NCBI RefSeq assembly: GCF_012027495.1
Contig: NZ_SNUK01000001.1
Span: forward strand, 62,001 to 126,000
Source: Thermococcus sp. JdF3
GTDB lineage: Archaea > Methanobacteriota_B > Thermococci > Thermococcales > Thermococcaceae
Length of the DNA: 64,000 nucleotides
Direction of reading: 5' to 3'
In this document: one piece after another, positions 16,802 to 26,285 of the stretch
Layout: each line of letters starts with the position of its first letter
Numbering within the stretch: the first letter of the stretch is position 1
The notes under the pieces: generated by a model
Told to the model about the DNA's origin: nothing
The model's input: the letters and a program-made list of their open reading frames with translations, nothing else
Database searches by the model: none
Position numbers and translations under genes: made by a program

Positions 16802-17838
16802 AGTGCATCCCCGTGCTCTTCCAGCCATTCTTCGTAGGCTTCCATGACCTCCTCCTTCCTGAACCTGGGGACGGCATCATCGAAGGGGTTAAACCTTTCG
16901 AGCTTTCTTTCATCCGAGCCGATGTACGTCGTCACGAGTCCGACCTTTGAGTGCAGGCTCGATGGGAGGCGGAGGATTCTCTTAACGTCCACCGTAACGC
17001 GCCCGTCGAAGTAGGCCTTGGAGAAGGTGCTCGAGAGAGAAAACAGCCTTGTCAGGGTTTTGTATCCTATTCCCCGCGGGAACGCGGTTAGGAGTCCCTT
17101 CCGCACGAAGCCCTCGTATATCCCATCCCTTCCCTCCAGGAGCTTCTCAACCTGGCCTTTTTTCAGGCCTATGTTGAACAGGTGGTTCTCGTTGACCCTC
17201 CTTATGAAATACCCGAATCTGAGCCGGAAGACCCTGTAATAGCCGGAGGAAAGCATTATCCTCCTGCTCTGGATATCATCGAAAGTTATCTCCTCCGCGG
17301 CACTGATGTAGGCCAGAACCTTTTCCCTGGCCTTGCCGTCGAGGGAGAGCGCCCAGTCGTCCAGAACGCGGATGTGGTAGCCCCTGCCGGAATAGACAAC
17401 GTGGACATCCTCGAAGCCGAAGTCCTCCCTGAGAACCACGAGGGTGTCCCTCGCCAGCTCCTTCGCGTCCTCGAGACATATCGGGCACACACGGCCGTGC
17501 TCGTGGATGTGGGAGCACCTCCTCAGTGGCAGGTCCTTCGCGTCTATGTCGAAAACGAGCTCGGCCCCGAGCCAGCCCTCCATCCCCTTGGGCTCCTCGT
17601 AGAGGGCGACGCTGGAATAGGCGGCGTAGGGGGCGGTTGTCTTCACGTAGTCCTCCAGATCGCGGACGTCGAGAAAGACGTTCTTCCTGTCGCTCGGCCC
17701 CTCGCCGCTGTGGTCGAATCCAAACTCCCTGTTCTCAAGGGTCCTGACGATGAAATCGGGCAGCCTCTTCGCGCTCCATTCCCGTTTGTAGTAGAGCGCC
17801 CTCTCCTCCTTTGTCATCTCCCTGAGGAGCTCAGCCAT
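16798..17838 (-). CDS. priS: DNA primase small (catalytic) subunit
   Basis: A 346-residue archaeal/eukaryotic-type primase subunit that makes primers for replication. The catalytic aspartates are in ELVFDIDAKDLPL (D97, D99), the zinc-binding cysteines and histidines in CSHIHEHGRVCPIC (from residue 108), and SGRGYHIRVLD carries the nucleotide-binding SGRGxH motif. The start at 17838 has GGTGAGGAAA before it and overlaps priL by 8 nt; the frame extends 19 codons further inside priL. The middle insert after SAAEE is shorter than in the Pyrococcus furiosus protein as I remember it. Operon order is priL-priS-EamA. Confidence 0.95.
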   Translation of the reverse strand: MAELLREMTKEERALYYKREWSAKRLPDFIVRTLENREFGFDHSGEGPSDRKNVFLDVRDLEDYVKTTAPYAAYSSVALYEEPKGMEGWLGAELVFDIDAKDLPLRRCSHIHEHGRVCPICLEDAKELARDTLVVLREDFGFEDVHVVYSGRGYHIRVLDDWALSLDGKAREKVLAYISAAEEITFDDIQSRRIMLSSGYYRVFRLRFGYFIRRVNENHLFNIGLKKGQVEKLLEGRDGIYEGFVRKGLLTAFPRGIGYKTLTRLFSLSSTFSKAYFDGRVTVDVKRILRLPSSLHSKVGLVTTYIGSDERKLERFNPFDDAVPRFRKEEVMEAYEEWLEEHGDAL

Positions 17839-19066
17839 TTTCCTCACCGCCCTCTTTGGTCCCTTCGTCAGGTTCTCCGCCCTTGTCTTCTCCATTCCTC
17901 CGGTTTTCGAGGTAGAGCTTCCTGAGGTAGTAGGTCAGGGGGTTCTTGATGTTCCTGCAGTCCCTGTCCGGCCGGCACAGCTCCGGCGCGTTGGCCCGTA
18001 TCTTGGAGCAGTTGGGAGGGAAGTACCAGGTCGAGTTCCCGCTGTCCTCAAGGGTAGGGTTGTCCGTGAGGCCGAAGCCAAGGTGGTACCAGATGTTCTT
18101 TACCTCGTGGGGCTGGTCCTCGAAGAGGGGCGGTGAACAGCGGTTGCCCGCCTCAATGATCACGGGCAGTATCTCCCTCTCCACAACACCCAGGTCGCTC
18201 ACGCAGTCTCTTATCCTGACGTCCCTCCGTGGCGGATTGGGGCAGAGGCGCGCGTAGCTCAGGAAGCTGGTCAGGAGAACGGTTATAGCGTAGTTCCTGA
18301 GGCCCGAGGGAACGCCGCCCAGGGCAATCTTGACGCACGGTGGGAACAGGTCGAAGCGCAGGGGCTGGGCCTCGGTACGGCCCATCCTCTCCAGCCTCTC
18401 CCTGTAGTGCTCCCGCGCTATTTCGCCGAGCTTCTCGTAGAGCCGGAGGTAGTAGTCGGGCAGCTCGTCCCTTATCTCGTAGAGCAGGTTCACCGCCCTG
18501 TCGAAGTTCCTCTCGAAGGAGCGCTTCCACAGCTCAATGGCGCCTTCCTCAGTGAGGTACGCGTATCCGTTCCTAACGTAGACATCTTTGAGGGAGCCCT
18601 CCCACAGCTCCAGGAACTTTGACAGGTGTATCCTGTATCCCAGCCGCAGCTTCCTCCTCTCGTCGGGGGACAGCTCTGTGTGGTGGGTTCTCTCGAGTAT
18701 GGTTCTGTCCCTCTCGGGGATTTCGCCGCCGGGGACTGCCTCGAGGGGTGTGGAAACCCCCACGAGTGTTCCCCTCTGCAGTATCCTCCGGTGGTATATC
18801 CTCAGGTTGGCCTCCCTGACGACCTCCCTCTCAAGGCCGTACGGTGAGAAGGCCAGCGCTCCCAGGAGTGCGTAGAATGTGAGCAGATCCCGTATCCCCT
18901 CCAGCTCAAGGATGTCCTTGGGTATTTCCCCGGACTTTATCCAGCTAACCCTCTCGAGGGCGGCATCAACCCCAACGTACGACGGTATTATCATGAGCAG
19001 CTCGGTTATTCCACCGAACCCGTCTTTAACGAGCCGCCTGGCCTCGGGCCCGAATGGATCCAGCAT
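17831..19066 (-). CDS. priL: DNA primase large subunit
   Basis: A 411-residue partner of PriS that regulates primer initiation and length. The N-terminal two thirds are helical; the C-terminal domain shows four well-spaced cysteines (FPPCVKIAL, NRCSPPLF, PPNCSKIRA, PELCRPD) that bind the family's [4Fe-4S] cluster. The very end (about 30 residues) is rich in E, G and K and looks disordered. GAGGTGAAGCC precedes the ATG. It is the first gene of the primase operon, divergent from the KaiC-like gene. Confidence 0.94.
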   Translation of the reverse strand: MLDPFGPEARRLVKDGFGGITELLMIIPSYVGVDAALERVSWIKSGEIPKDILELEGIRDLLTFYALLGALAFSPYGLEREVVREANLRIYHRRILQRGTLVGVSTPLEAVPGGEIPERDRTILERTHHTELSPDERRKLRLGYRIHLSKFLELWEGSLKDVYVRNGYAYLTEEGAIELWKRSFERNFDRAVNLLYEIRDELPDYYLRLYEKLGEIAREHYRERLERMGRTEAQPLRFDLFPPCVKIALGGVPSGLRNYAITVLLTSFLSYARLCPNPPRRDVRIRDCVSDLGVVEREILPVIIEAGNRCSPPLFEDQPHEVKNIWYHLGFGLTDNPTLEDSGNSTWYFPPNCSKIRANAPELCRPDRDCRNIKNPLTYYLRKLYLENRRNGEDKGGEPDEGTKEGGEENG

Positions 19067-19310
19067 GGCTTCACCTCTCCAGGGTATTGGTCTCGATTAT
19101 TGTTGACGGGCAAAAAAATGTTTTGTTGGAACGGTATCCCGTTTCTCAGAGAATCTTTCCCATGAAAGAAAAATCTTGGACTTTATCCCACCAACGGCGG
19201 AGTGACGTGGGTGGAATTCCAAAAGTTTTATATTCTTTTCAATCCAGAAGTTATATTAGAGTGGGTGATCAGGTCAAAGCATTACCGACTAACGTTCAAG
19301 GGTGATTTAA

Positions 19311-20057
19311 ATGGGGAGATACGCAGTGGAGAGGGTGAAGAGCGGCATCCCTGGCTTTGATGACTTAATTCAGGGGGGCCTCCCCAAGGGTACCACCGTC
19401 CTTGTCACCGGTCCAACTGGTAGCGGAAAAACAACTTTTGCCGTTCAGTTTGCATACAAAGGAGCCGAGTTGTATAACGAACCTGCCGTTATCGTTACCC
19501 TCGAAGAGAGGGCCCAGGATCTCAGAAAGGAGATGGCCACCTTTGGATGGGATCTTGAGAGGCTGGAGCGCGAGAAGAAGATCGCCATTGTTGATGGTGT
19601 AAGCGCGGTCGTTGGGCTTCCCTCCGAGGAGCAGTATGTGCTTGAGGGCAATCTCAACACCGAGGACTTTCTCCGTTACATCTACCGCGTCGTCAAGGCA
19701 ATCGATGCCAAAAGGCTTGTGATCGACTCAATTCCATCCATCGCGTTCCGGTTGCATGATGAGTCCAGGATACGGGAGGTCCTGCTTCAGCTGAACACTA
19801 TCCTCCTGGAGATGGGGGTTGCTTCAATACTGACCACTGAGGCTCCAGACCCCGGAAGGGGTAAAATAAGCCGCCACGGAATCGAGGAGTACATAGCAAG
19901 GGGGGTTGTCCTTCTTGATTTCGTCGAGAAAGAGGTCGAGCTGAAGCGCTATCTCCTGATAAGGAAGATGCGCGAGACCAAGCACTCGATGAAAAAGTAC
20001 CCCTTTGAGATAACCGAGGAGGGCATAGTGGTCTACCCGAGCGGTGAGGTATACTGA
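19311..20057 (+). CDS. KaiC-like RecA-superfamily ATPase
   Basis: A 248-residue single-domain KaiC-type protein. It opens with VKSGIPGFDDLIQGGLPKG, then Walker A GPTGSGKTT at residues 34-42 and a Walker B-like RLVIDSIPS; TTEAP and RKMRETKHS near the C-terminus are typical of the family. Such archaeal proteins are paralogues of RadA; roles are mostly unknown. GGTGATTTAA precedes the ATG, and TATA-like TTTTATATTC lies at about 19226. It stands alone between the divergent primase operon and an IS605-like end. Confidence 0.88.
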   Translation: MGRYAVERVKSGIPGFDDLIQGGLPKGTTVLVTGPTGSGKTTFAVQFAYKGAELYNEPAVIVTLEERAQDLRKEMATFGWDLERLEREKKIAIVDGVSAVVGLPSEEQYVLEGNLNTEDFLRYIYRVVKAIDAKRLVIDSIPSIAFRLHDESRIREVLLQLNTILLEMGVASILTTEAPDPGRGKISRHGIEEYIARGVVLLDFVEKEVELKRYLLIRKMRETKHSMKKYPFEITEEGIVVYPSGEVY

Positions 20058-20089
20058 CTTTTTTATCTCCTCGGGCAGGGGGACTCTTT

Positions 20090-20157
20090 TCGAGAGGAAG
20101 GGGATGAAAGCCCGGAATCCTCACGAAGCCCCGCCCGCAGGGGCAGGGCGGTTCACT
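20090..20157 (+). mobile_element. solitary IS200/IS605-like right end (omega-RNA-like remnant)
   Basis: The stretch from GAGGAAGGGGATGAAAGCCC (20092-20111) through CACGAAGCC to the hairpin CCGCCC-N9-GGGCGG (20131-20151) and the closing GGTTCAC matches the pattern I know from the 3' end of tnpB-bearing IS200/IS605 elements, where it forms the right end and the scaffold of the guide RNA. No tnpB or tnpA frame is left nearby. A second hairpin, TTCCGCT-CC-AGCGGAA, follows at 20164-20179. Recognition is from memory of the element ends, so moderate. Confidence 0.5.
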
Positions 20158-20163
20158 TCCCAT

Positions 20164-20189
20164 TCCGCTCCAGCGGAAGGTTTTTAAGG
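20164..20189 (+). promoter_or_regulatory. hairpin and TATA box before the exported protein gene
   Basis: TTCCGCT and AGCGGAA (20164-20179) form a 7-bp perfect stem with a 2-nt gap, next to TTTTTAAGG (20181-20189). The latter lies about 25 nt upstream of the ATG at 20210, so the message is probably leaderless. The dyad may be an operator upstream of the TATA box. Confidence 0.4.
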
Positions 20190-20209
20190 TTCAGTGATTA
20201 CGTCTAATC

Positions 20210-21376
20210 ATGGTCACCAATAGAAGAGTGACTATTGTACTTACAGCCTGTCTTTTAGTAGTTTTGACTGCGCTTGCAGTGGTTGGGAATGAGCGGATTG
20301 AATCCGGCTCCTTTGTCGGGCTCTGCGTCCACTCGGGAGATGGCTTCTCTGTTCTGACTGACGGAAAGAGAAGCGTTGGAGTCTACGCTTCCCTGGAAGT
20401 CGGTAAAGTGTACAGAGTCACGGGAATCCAATTCAACTCTTCTTCGGGCATTAGACTGCGGCCGGAGAAAGTTGAGCCTGCGAAACCCACTTTCGCGCTT
20501 GATTCTCTGACCGGAGCGTACTGGCCCTCGAGGGGTCATTATCTACTGACGCCTGACCGGATAAGGCTGGCCCTTCCACTGAAAGCAGAAAAGGGCGAAC
20601 TGGTAAAAGTGGACGGCCTCTGGTATCGCGGGAAGTTCTATCCCATCAATTTCACCGCCTTTGGTTTCCCAGCGAGGCCCTCCGATGGCATGCCCTGGAT
20701 TTCAGAGGGGGTCATCCTTTACTCGGGCCGGAAAACCATCCTCTGGAACGGAAGCGAGGAGGTTGTGCTGTACCTCCCATACGGGATTGAGCTGGAGCCA
20801 GGCCAGAGGATTAGCGTCCTTGGCATAGCCCGGTTTTACTCAACGCTCTCGCTCCTCGTGGACTCCGGGGAGGATGTTCGGCTCCTCGGAACCGGGGAGA
20901 AGGCGCCCATCGGGAGTGCGGAAATTGGAGAGATTGCCACTGGCAACTGTACGGTAGTCGGTAAGGGTCGTTCCCTCAGGCTAAACTGCACTGAGATGAG
21001 GCTCTACGGCTTCCCGGCCAGGACGGGTGACGTTCTCCACGTTGAGGCCCTCCGGCGGAAATCATCCCTCCTGTGCCTGAACTGCACAGTCATCCTTCCG
21101 CGCGAGGAGCTTCCGAACGGTATCTGCCACTTTTTTCCAGGGAAGTTCACAAAGATATCCGGAAACGTCTCGTGGGTCAGGACCTACAAGAACGGCTTTG
21201 GTATAGCCAACGTTACGGAGGCAAACTGCTGGGTTATCCTTAAGCTCAGAAAGTCCCTCGGAGTTTCGGTTGAGATAAACGAAACCGTCACCGCCTACGG
21301 CTTCTTCACGACCTATCGCGGCATGCCAGCCTTTGAGGTTGCCTCGGGTGATGACCTGTGCTCAGGGAACTGCTGA
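20210..21376 (+). CDS. exported protein with OB-fold-like repeats, unknown function
   Basis: A 388-residue protein with an N-terminal membrane/signal helix (VTIVLTACLLVVLTALAVV). The rest looks like four or five similar beta-rich modules, each with a strand pair and a G/V-rich closing strand (GKVYRVTGIQF; GQRISVLGIARFY; GDVLHVEALRRK; NETVTAYGFFTTYRG), suggesting tandem OB-like folds; YGFPAR/FGFPAR recurs. Paired cysteines (GNC, LNC, LCLNC, NGIC, ANC, CSGNC) hint at disulfides outside the cell. Likely leaderless. Its end overlaps the next gene by 19 nt, so the two are probably coexpressed. No family recognised. Confidence 0.75.
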   Translation: MVTNRRVTIVLTACLLVVLTALAVVGNERIESGSFVGLCVHSGDGFSVLTDGKRSVGVYASLEVGKVYRVTGIQFNSSSGIRLRPEKVEPAKPTFALDSLTGAYWPSRGHYLLTPDRIRLALPLKAEKGELVKVDGLWYRGKFYPINFTAFGFPARPSDGMPWISEGVILYSGRKTILWNGSEEVVLYLPYGIELEPGQRISVLGIARFYSTLSLLVDSGEDVRLLGTGEKAPIGSAEIGEIATGNCTVVGKGRSLRLNCTEMRLYGFPARTGDVLHVEALRRKSSLLCLNCTVILPREELPNGICHFFPGKFTKISGNVSWVRTYKNGFGIANVTEANCWVILKLRKSLGVSVEINETVTAYGFFTTYRGMPAFEVASGDDLCSGNC

Positions 21377-22488
21377 TTGGAATCGTGGGCGGCACTGTAA
21401 GCGGCGTTTCGCCGGGAATACACGTCAACACTTTGGGCGCTTTTCTATCTGATGTGGGAGTCCGCAGCAACCTCCTTCTGTTCGCCATGGGTCTGACCCA
21501 CACTCACCTGGACGTCATTCCCTCCGCCTTTCTCGGTGTCCCCGACGAGGGCACAGCGCTTGGCATTCTGCCCGCACACAGGCTCGTGCTCAGAGGCAGA
21601 GCCAGAGAGGTCGTGAGAATCTCTCTATGGGCAAGTTTCCTGGCCGTCCTTCTGGCCTTTCCTCTTATGCCCCTCTACCTAAGGCTGGCTCCGCTCTACC
21701 ACCCCCTGCTGGGGCGCTTTCTCGTCCTCATGCTTGCAGTTTTCCTGGTTCTCACGGAGAGGGGAGTAAAGCGGCTCTATGCCCTCTTTATCCTTCTTAT
21801 CTCCGGCATCCTCGGAATCCTCACCTTCCGCCTCGGCCTCAGCCAGCCCTTCTACCATCTCTTCACCGGCCTCTTTGGAACACCGGTTATCCTGCTGGCC
21901 CTCCAGAACAGCGGTAAGTTTCCGGCCGCTCCGGGGGATGGCGACATCCTAATGGGGAGGAACAGCTTCCTCGGCTTCTCATTCCTTGGGACGGTTCTTG
22001 GAATGGTGGCTTCGCTGGTCCCTGCCTTTACCGCATCCCAGGCGGCCCTCATCGGGTCTTTCTTTTCGAAGGACGAGCGCTCCTTTCTAACGGTGGTCTT
22101 CTCAGTGAACACGGCCAACTTTCTCTTCGCATTTGCCAACTTCCTTGCCACGGGAAGGAGGAGAAATGGTATAGTCGCTTTGATGGACCCTCTTCCCGGG
22201 GGGTTACTCACTTTCTACCTTCTCGCGGCACTGTTCGTTTCAATAACGGTTCTCCTCTACGGCGGGCCTCTGGCTGACCTTATACTCAAACTCCTTGAGA
22301 GAATTCCCTATAAGCTCCTAAATGCCGCGGTTCTTCTCTTCCTTATCGTTCTCTCGTACGCCTTCGACGGATTCCTTGGCATTCTGGCGTTCGCTGGCGC
22401 CGCAATGACGGGCCTGCTGGCCGTTTTGCTTGGGGTTAAAAGGACAAACTGCATGGGGGTGCTGATGCTCCCCATAATAATCGGATAA
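21358..22488 (+). CDS. TctA-like integral membrane protein
   Basis: A 376-residue protein with about ten membrane helices. The start GIVGGTVSGVSPGIHVNTLGAF carries the Gly/Pro-rich motif of the TctA-related archaeal family (tripartite tricarboxylate transporter permease-like). No TctB or TctC partner is adjacent; instead the exported OB-like protein overlaps it by 19 nt. The start is a GTG with GGTGATGACCT before it. A carrier for an organic acid is the family-based guess, but the partner suggests a different use. Confidence 0.72.
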   Translation: MLRELLIGIVGGTVSGVSPGIHVNTLGAFLSDVGVRSNLLLFAMGLTHTHLDVIPSAFLGVPDEGTALGILPAHRLVLRGRAREVVRISLWASFLAVLLAFPLMPLYLRLAPLYHPLLGRFLVLMLAVFLVLTERGVKRLYALFILLISGILGILTFRLGLSQPFYHLFTGLFGTPVILLALQNSGKFPAAPGDGDILMGRNSFLGFSFLGTVLGMVASLVPAFTASQAALIGSFFSKDERSFLTVVFSVNTANFLFAFANFLATGRRRNGIVALMDPLPGGLLTFYLLAALFVSITVLLYGGPLADLILKLLERIPYKLLNAAVLLFLIVLSYAFDGFLGILAFAGAAMTGLLAVLLGVKRTNCMGVLMLPIIIG

Positions 22489-22500
22489 GAAGGAAGAAGA

Positions 22501-22809
22501 TCAGACAGATTTCTCCTTCATAACCTTCTGGAGTTCAGCGTAGTCGGTTACTATCCTCCTGCCGTCAAGCGTGGTGAAACAGGCCTTCTTGACCTTCATC
22601 TTCCTCATTTCAGTGTACTTCATCTCGGGCGGATCGTAAGAACCCGGCTCGACGACCTCGTCCTCGACAATGTATGTTTCCAGATCCGGCTGTCCGACGT
22701 ACTTCCAGACCTCGTAGAAGGCCTCTGGCTCGAGGTGGATTTCGCCGTCAATCTCTATCCAATCCGCCCCGGTTTCTTCAAGAAACTCCTTCACTACCTC
22801 GAAGTGCAT
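22501..22809 (-). CDS. small conserved-looking protein, unknown function
   Basis: A 102-residue soluble, acidic protein with alternating helix and strand (FLEETGADWIEIDGEIHL; YVGQPDLETYIVEDEVVEP; ACFTTLDGRRIVTDYAELQ). GGTGATTCT precedes the ATG, and it diverges from the methyltransferase gene across a 70-nt gap. It has no motif I can name. Coding is supported by the ribosome site, base usage like neighbouring genes, and absence of a better frame. Confidence 0.72.
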   Translation of the reverse strand: MHFEVVKEFLEETGADWIEIDGEIHLEPEAFYEVWKYVGQPDLETYIVEDEVVEPGSYDPPEMKYTEMRKMKVKKACFTTLDGRRIVTDYAELQKVMKEKSV

Positions 22810-22839
22810 AGAATCACCAGCATAGTATAGGACGCTAAG

Positions 22840-22850
22840 GGTTATATACC
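22840..22850 (+). promoter_or_regulatory. TATA box of the rRNA methyltransferase gene
   Basis: GGTTATATACC is centred 35 nt before the ATG at 22880, giving a leader of about ten bases that carries GGTGGTGAGAG. Confidence 0.5.
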
Positions 22851-22879
22851 TATCGCCGAACTTCCACCGGTGGTGAGAG

Positions 22880-24070
<1,191 letters not shown>

Positions 24071-24090
24071 TTCCGCTTCATTCGCGGCGT

Positions 24091-24159
24091 GGGACGATGA
24101 GGAGAAAGCACCTCCACTGAACCCGGCATCTGGATGATGAGAAAACGGGTCCGAGTCCC
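24091..24159 (+). ncRNA. candidate C/D box sRNA
   Basis: A 69-nt stretch in the gap between two methyltransferase genes has the layout of an archaeal C/D guide RNA. The terminal stem GGGAC/GTCCC (24091-24095 and 24155-24159) encloses a C-like box ACGATGA (24094-24100), D' box CTGA (24117-24120), perfect C' box ATGATGA (24134-24140) and a D-like box CCGA (24151-24154). Guides would be AGCACCTCCA before D' and AAAACGGGT before D. The C and D boxes each depart from consensus at one base, which keeps confidence moderate. Confidence 0.45.
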
Positions 24160-24902
24160 TAAGCCTTGAGGATTAGGCTGTGCCTCCACCTCGTTCCGAC
24201 CCTGAAGCGTACGTCCCTGACGGAGTAGCCCAGTTCCTTTCCCTTTTCTTCTATGGTCTTTATCAGAGGCTTTTTGTCCGGAAGGAAGAGGGCAACCCTG
24301 CCGCCGGGCTTCAAATGATCCAGCGCCTCTTCGATTAACCTCACCGAGAAGGCCTCGCCGTGTTTCCCTCCACCGACGCCTTCCCTCTCCGTCAGAACCC
24401 CTTTCGTCGGCCTCTCGTAGTACGGCGGGGCTGAAAAAATCACGTCAAAGCGCTCGCCTTCAGGGATTACTCTCCGGATTATCCCGCCGTTGCTCCTGAT
24501 GAGCTTAACTCCAGCGCCGTTCCGCTCGATGTTCCTCCTCGCGTACTCAAAGAACTCCTCATCAATCTCCGTCGCGGTGACGTCGCAGTTGAAGAGCATC
24601 TCTGCCATTAGCGCCATCATGGCAGTATGCCCCGTCCCTATCTCCAGAACCCTCTCGCCCCCGCGCAGGAAGGTCTTGAGGAATAGGTAGCGCGAGACGG
24701 GAGTTGTTACCAGCCCGCGCGGGTGGTATTCTATATCCAGCCCGAAGACTGCCTTCGCTATGGCTTTGTTGTAGAGTATCCTCGCTTCCCTGTTCGAGAG
24801 GTCGAGCCTGCCGCGTTCATCGAGGTAGTTTTTCAGCTCAGGGAAAAGCCTAGCCGCTTCCCTGACCGGCAGTCCGAGCTTTCCGTCCTTCCAGGTTGGC
24901 AT
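24159..24902 (-). CDS. class I methyltransferase, RlmF/METTL16-like
   Basis: A 247-residue Rossmann methyltransferase. RVLEIGTGHTAMMALMAE is the SAM-binding motif, TATEIDEEFFEYARRN motif II, and VIFSAPPYYERPT corresponds to the (N/S)PPY motif of enzymes that methylate the exocyclic amine of adenine. The N-terminal 70 residues lead into the core and resemble RlmF/METTL16-type proteins. The likely substrate is an RNA adenine; which RNA cannot be told. The gene is convergent with the RlmI-type gene, and its stop touches the candidate sRNA. Confidence 0.8.
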   Translation of the reverse strand: MPTWKDGKLGLPVREAARLFPELKNYLDERGRLDLSNREARILYNKAIAKAVFGLDIEYHPRGLVTTPVSRYLFLKTFLRGGERVLEIGTGHTAMMALMAEMLFNCDVTATEIDEEFFEYARRNIERNGAGVKLIRSNGGIIRRVIPEGERFDVIFSAPPYYERPTKGVLTEREGVGGGKHGEAFSVRLIEEALDHLKPGGRVALFLPDKKPLIKTIEEKGKELGYSVRDVRFRVGTRWRHSLILKA

Positions 24903-24931
24903 GAAAAGGGTTGGGTGAGGGGCTTAAAAGT

Positions 24932-26203
24932 TCAACCCCTCGGGTCTTCGAGCCTCCCGATGAAGAGTATCAGCCCGCTCTCCCTGTCCACTATGAGGAA
25001 CAGGAAGGGATGGTCTGCCCTGAAGACCTTGTACTCCTGCCCCTCTTCCCGGACAGAAACGACAGTGAACGTCACTGCCGTCGCGGCCGCCGCTTCGGTG
25101 CCGTTCTCGGCGACGCTGATGAAGGTCTTGTGGCGGACGTCGCTGATTGCAATTGGCTTTTCTGAGATGCCCGAGAAGTTCGCGTTGTCTGTGAACGCGC
25201 TCCTAATGCCCATCTCCCTGAGGACGTCGCTCAGCGGGTAGCTTTCCCTGAACTCGAACTTGGGAATGGCGACGCTGACGTTCTCGGGGTGCAGTTTCTC
25301 AAGGAGGTTCCCGATAAAGGCCGGGCTTAAGCCCCTCTCCACCCCGCTCAGTCCGTCCGTTTTCCTGGGCAGGATTATCACCATGGAGAAGCTGGAGTCC
25401 TCGTAGGGCATCTCAAGAACCTGCACTTCGTCGGTTTCCGCGTAGTTGAACTCTCCAAGCTGGTGCATCATGGGCACGGTGATTTTTTCTCCGGAGGGGA
25501 GCGTGAATCTCTCGTTCCGTGTGTCCTCCGGTCTGAACCTGCTCGACCAGTTGGCCCTGAAATAGACCGCGTTTGTTATTACCAGCCTCGTCAGGGGGTC
25601 GAGGTTGCCCACTATGTTCTCAATCTTTCCGTTGGTTTCCTCCCTCACCCATTCGTTGATGGCCCTCTCCGCACTCTCTGGGTCGTTCTGGAAGTCGAGT
25701 TCCCTCGCCTCTCCGAGGTAGTACCTACGGATAACGTCAACGTAGTCCTCCCTAACGGGATAGCCCCTCTGAACCCAGAGGGTGTTTGCCACGGTGAGTT
25801 TTATGCCCCCCGGCCTCTCCATGTTGAGCAGGAGTGTCCTGAAGGCCTCCCTCCGTTCGGAGTCGTTCGCCGGCAGATGGAGGACCAGGCCCATTTCCCT
25901 CGCGGTTTCTCCTCCGGCCCCTTCATATGCCATCGCCAGCGCCGTGAAAACGCTGAATGGGGATATGAGGACGTTTCCCTTCTCCCCTGAGAGCTTCAGA
26001 TACAGTTCGGTGCCAAAGAGGTTGCTGGCGCTGACGAGGTTCATGGCTTCATCAGTCTGAACCGGGTTCAGAACGTCGCTGTCCGTTGGGTGTGGGGTTT
26101 TGACAGGGGAGTTCTCCGGGGCGGTTGGGGTTCCCTTTCCCCCGGCTATGCACCCCGAGGTGATGACCATTATGACGATAAGGACCGATACGAAACGCCT
26201 CAT
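24932..26203 (-). CDS. serpin (serine protease inhibitor) lipoprotein
   Basis: A 423-residue inhibitor of the serpin family with a lipoprotein signal peptide (VLIVIMVITSGCIAGG, cysteine anchor) and a Pro/Thr-rich spacer, so it should sit outside the membrane. The serpin core spans about residues 55-420. The hinge NGTEAAAATA is the small-residue type needed for loop insertion, so it should be inhibitory; counting from it places P1-P1' at about Val-Ser in TVVSVRE, suiting subtilisin- or elastase-like targets. The start at 26203 has GTGGTGAACTTC before it; the 24 extra upstream codons are discarded. Stand-alone gene. Confidence 0.92.
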   Translation of the reverse strand: MRRFVSVLIVIMVITSGCIAGGKGTPTAPENSPVKTPHPTDSDVLNPVQTDEAMNLVSASNLFGTELYLKLSGEKGNVLISPFSVFTALAMAYEGAGGETAREMGLVLHLPANDSERREAFRTLLLNMERPGGIKLTVANTLWVQRGYPVREDYVDVIRRYYLGEARELDFQNDPESAERAINEWVREETNGKIENIVGNLDPLTRLVITNAVYFRANWSSRFRPEDTRNERFTLPSGEKITVPMMHQLGEFNYAETDEVQVLEMPYEDSSFSMVIILPRKTDGLSGVERGLSPAFIGNLLEKLHPENVSVAIPKFEFRESYPLSDVLREMGIRSAFTDNANFSGISEKPIAISDVRHKTFISVAENGTEAAAATAVTFTVVSVREEGQEYKVFRADHPFLFLIVDRESGLILFIGRLEDPRG

Positions 26204-26285
26204 GAAGTTCACCACGATTACTCTCGGTGTGAAAATATAAACGTCTGTCGTTCGATTCAAACGGATTTGAAACAAAAGGGAGAGA

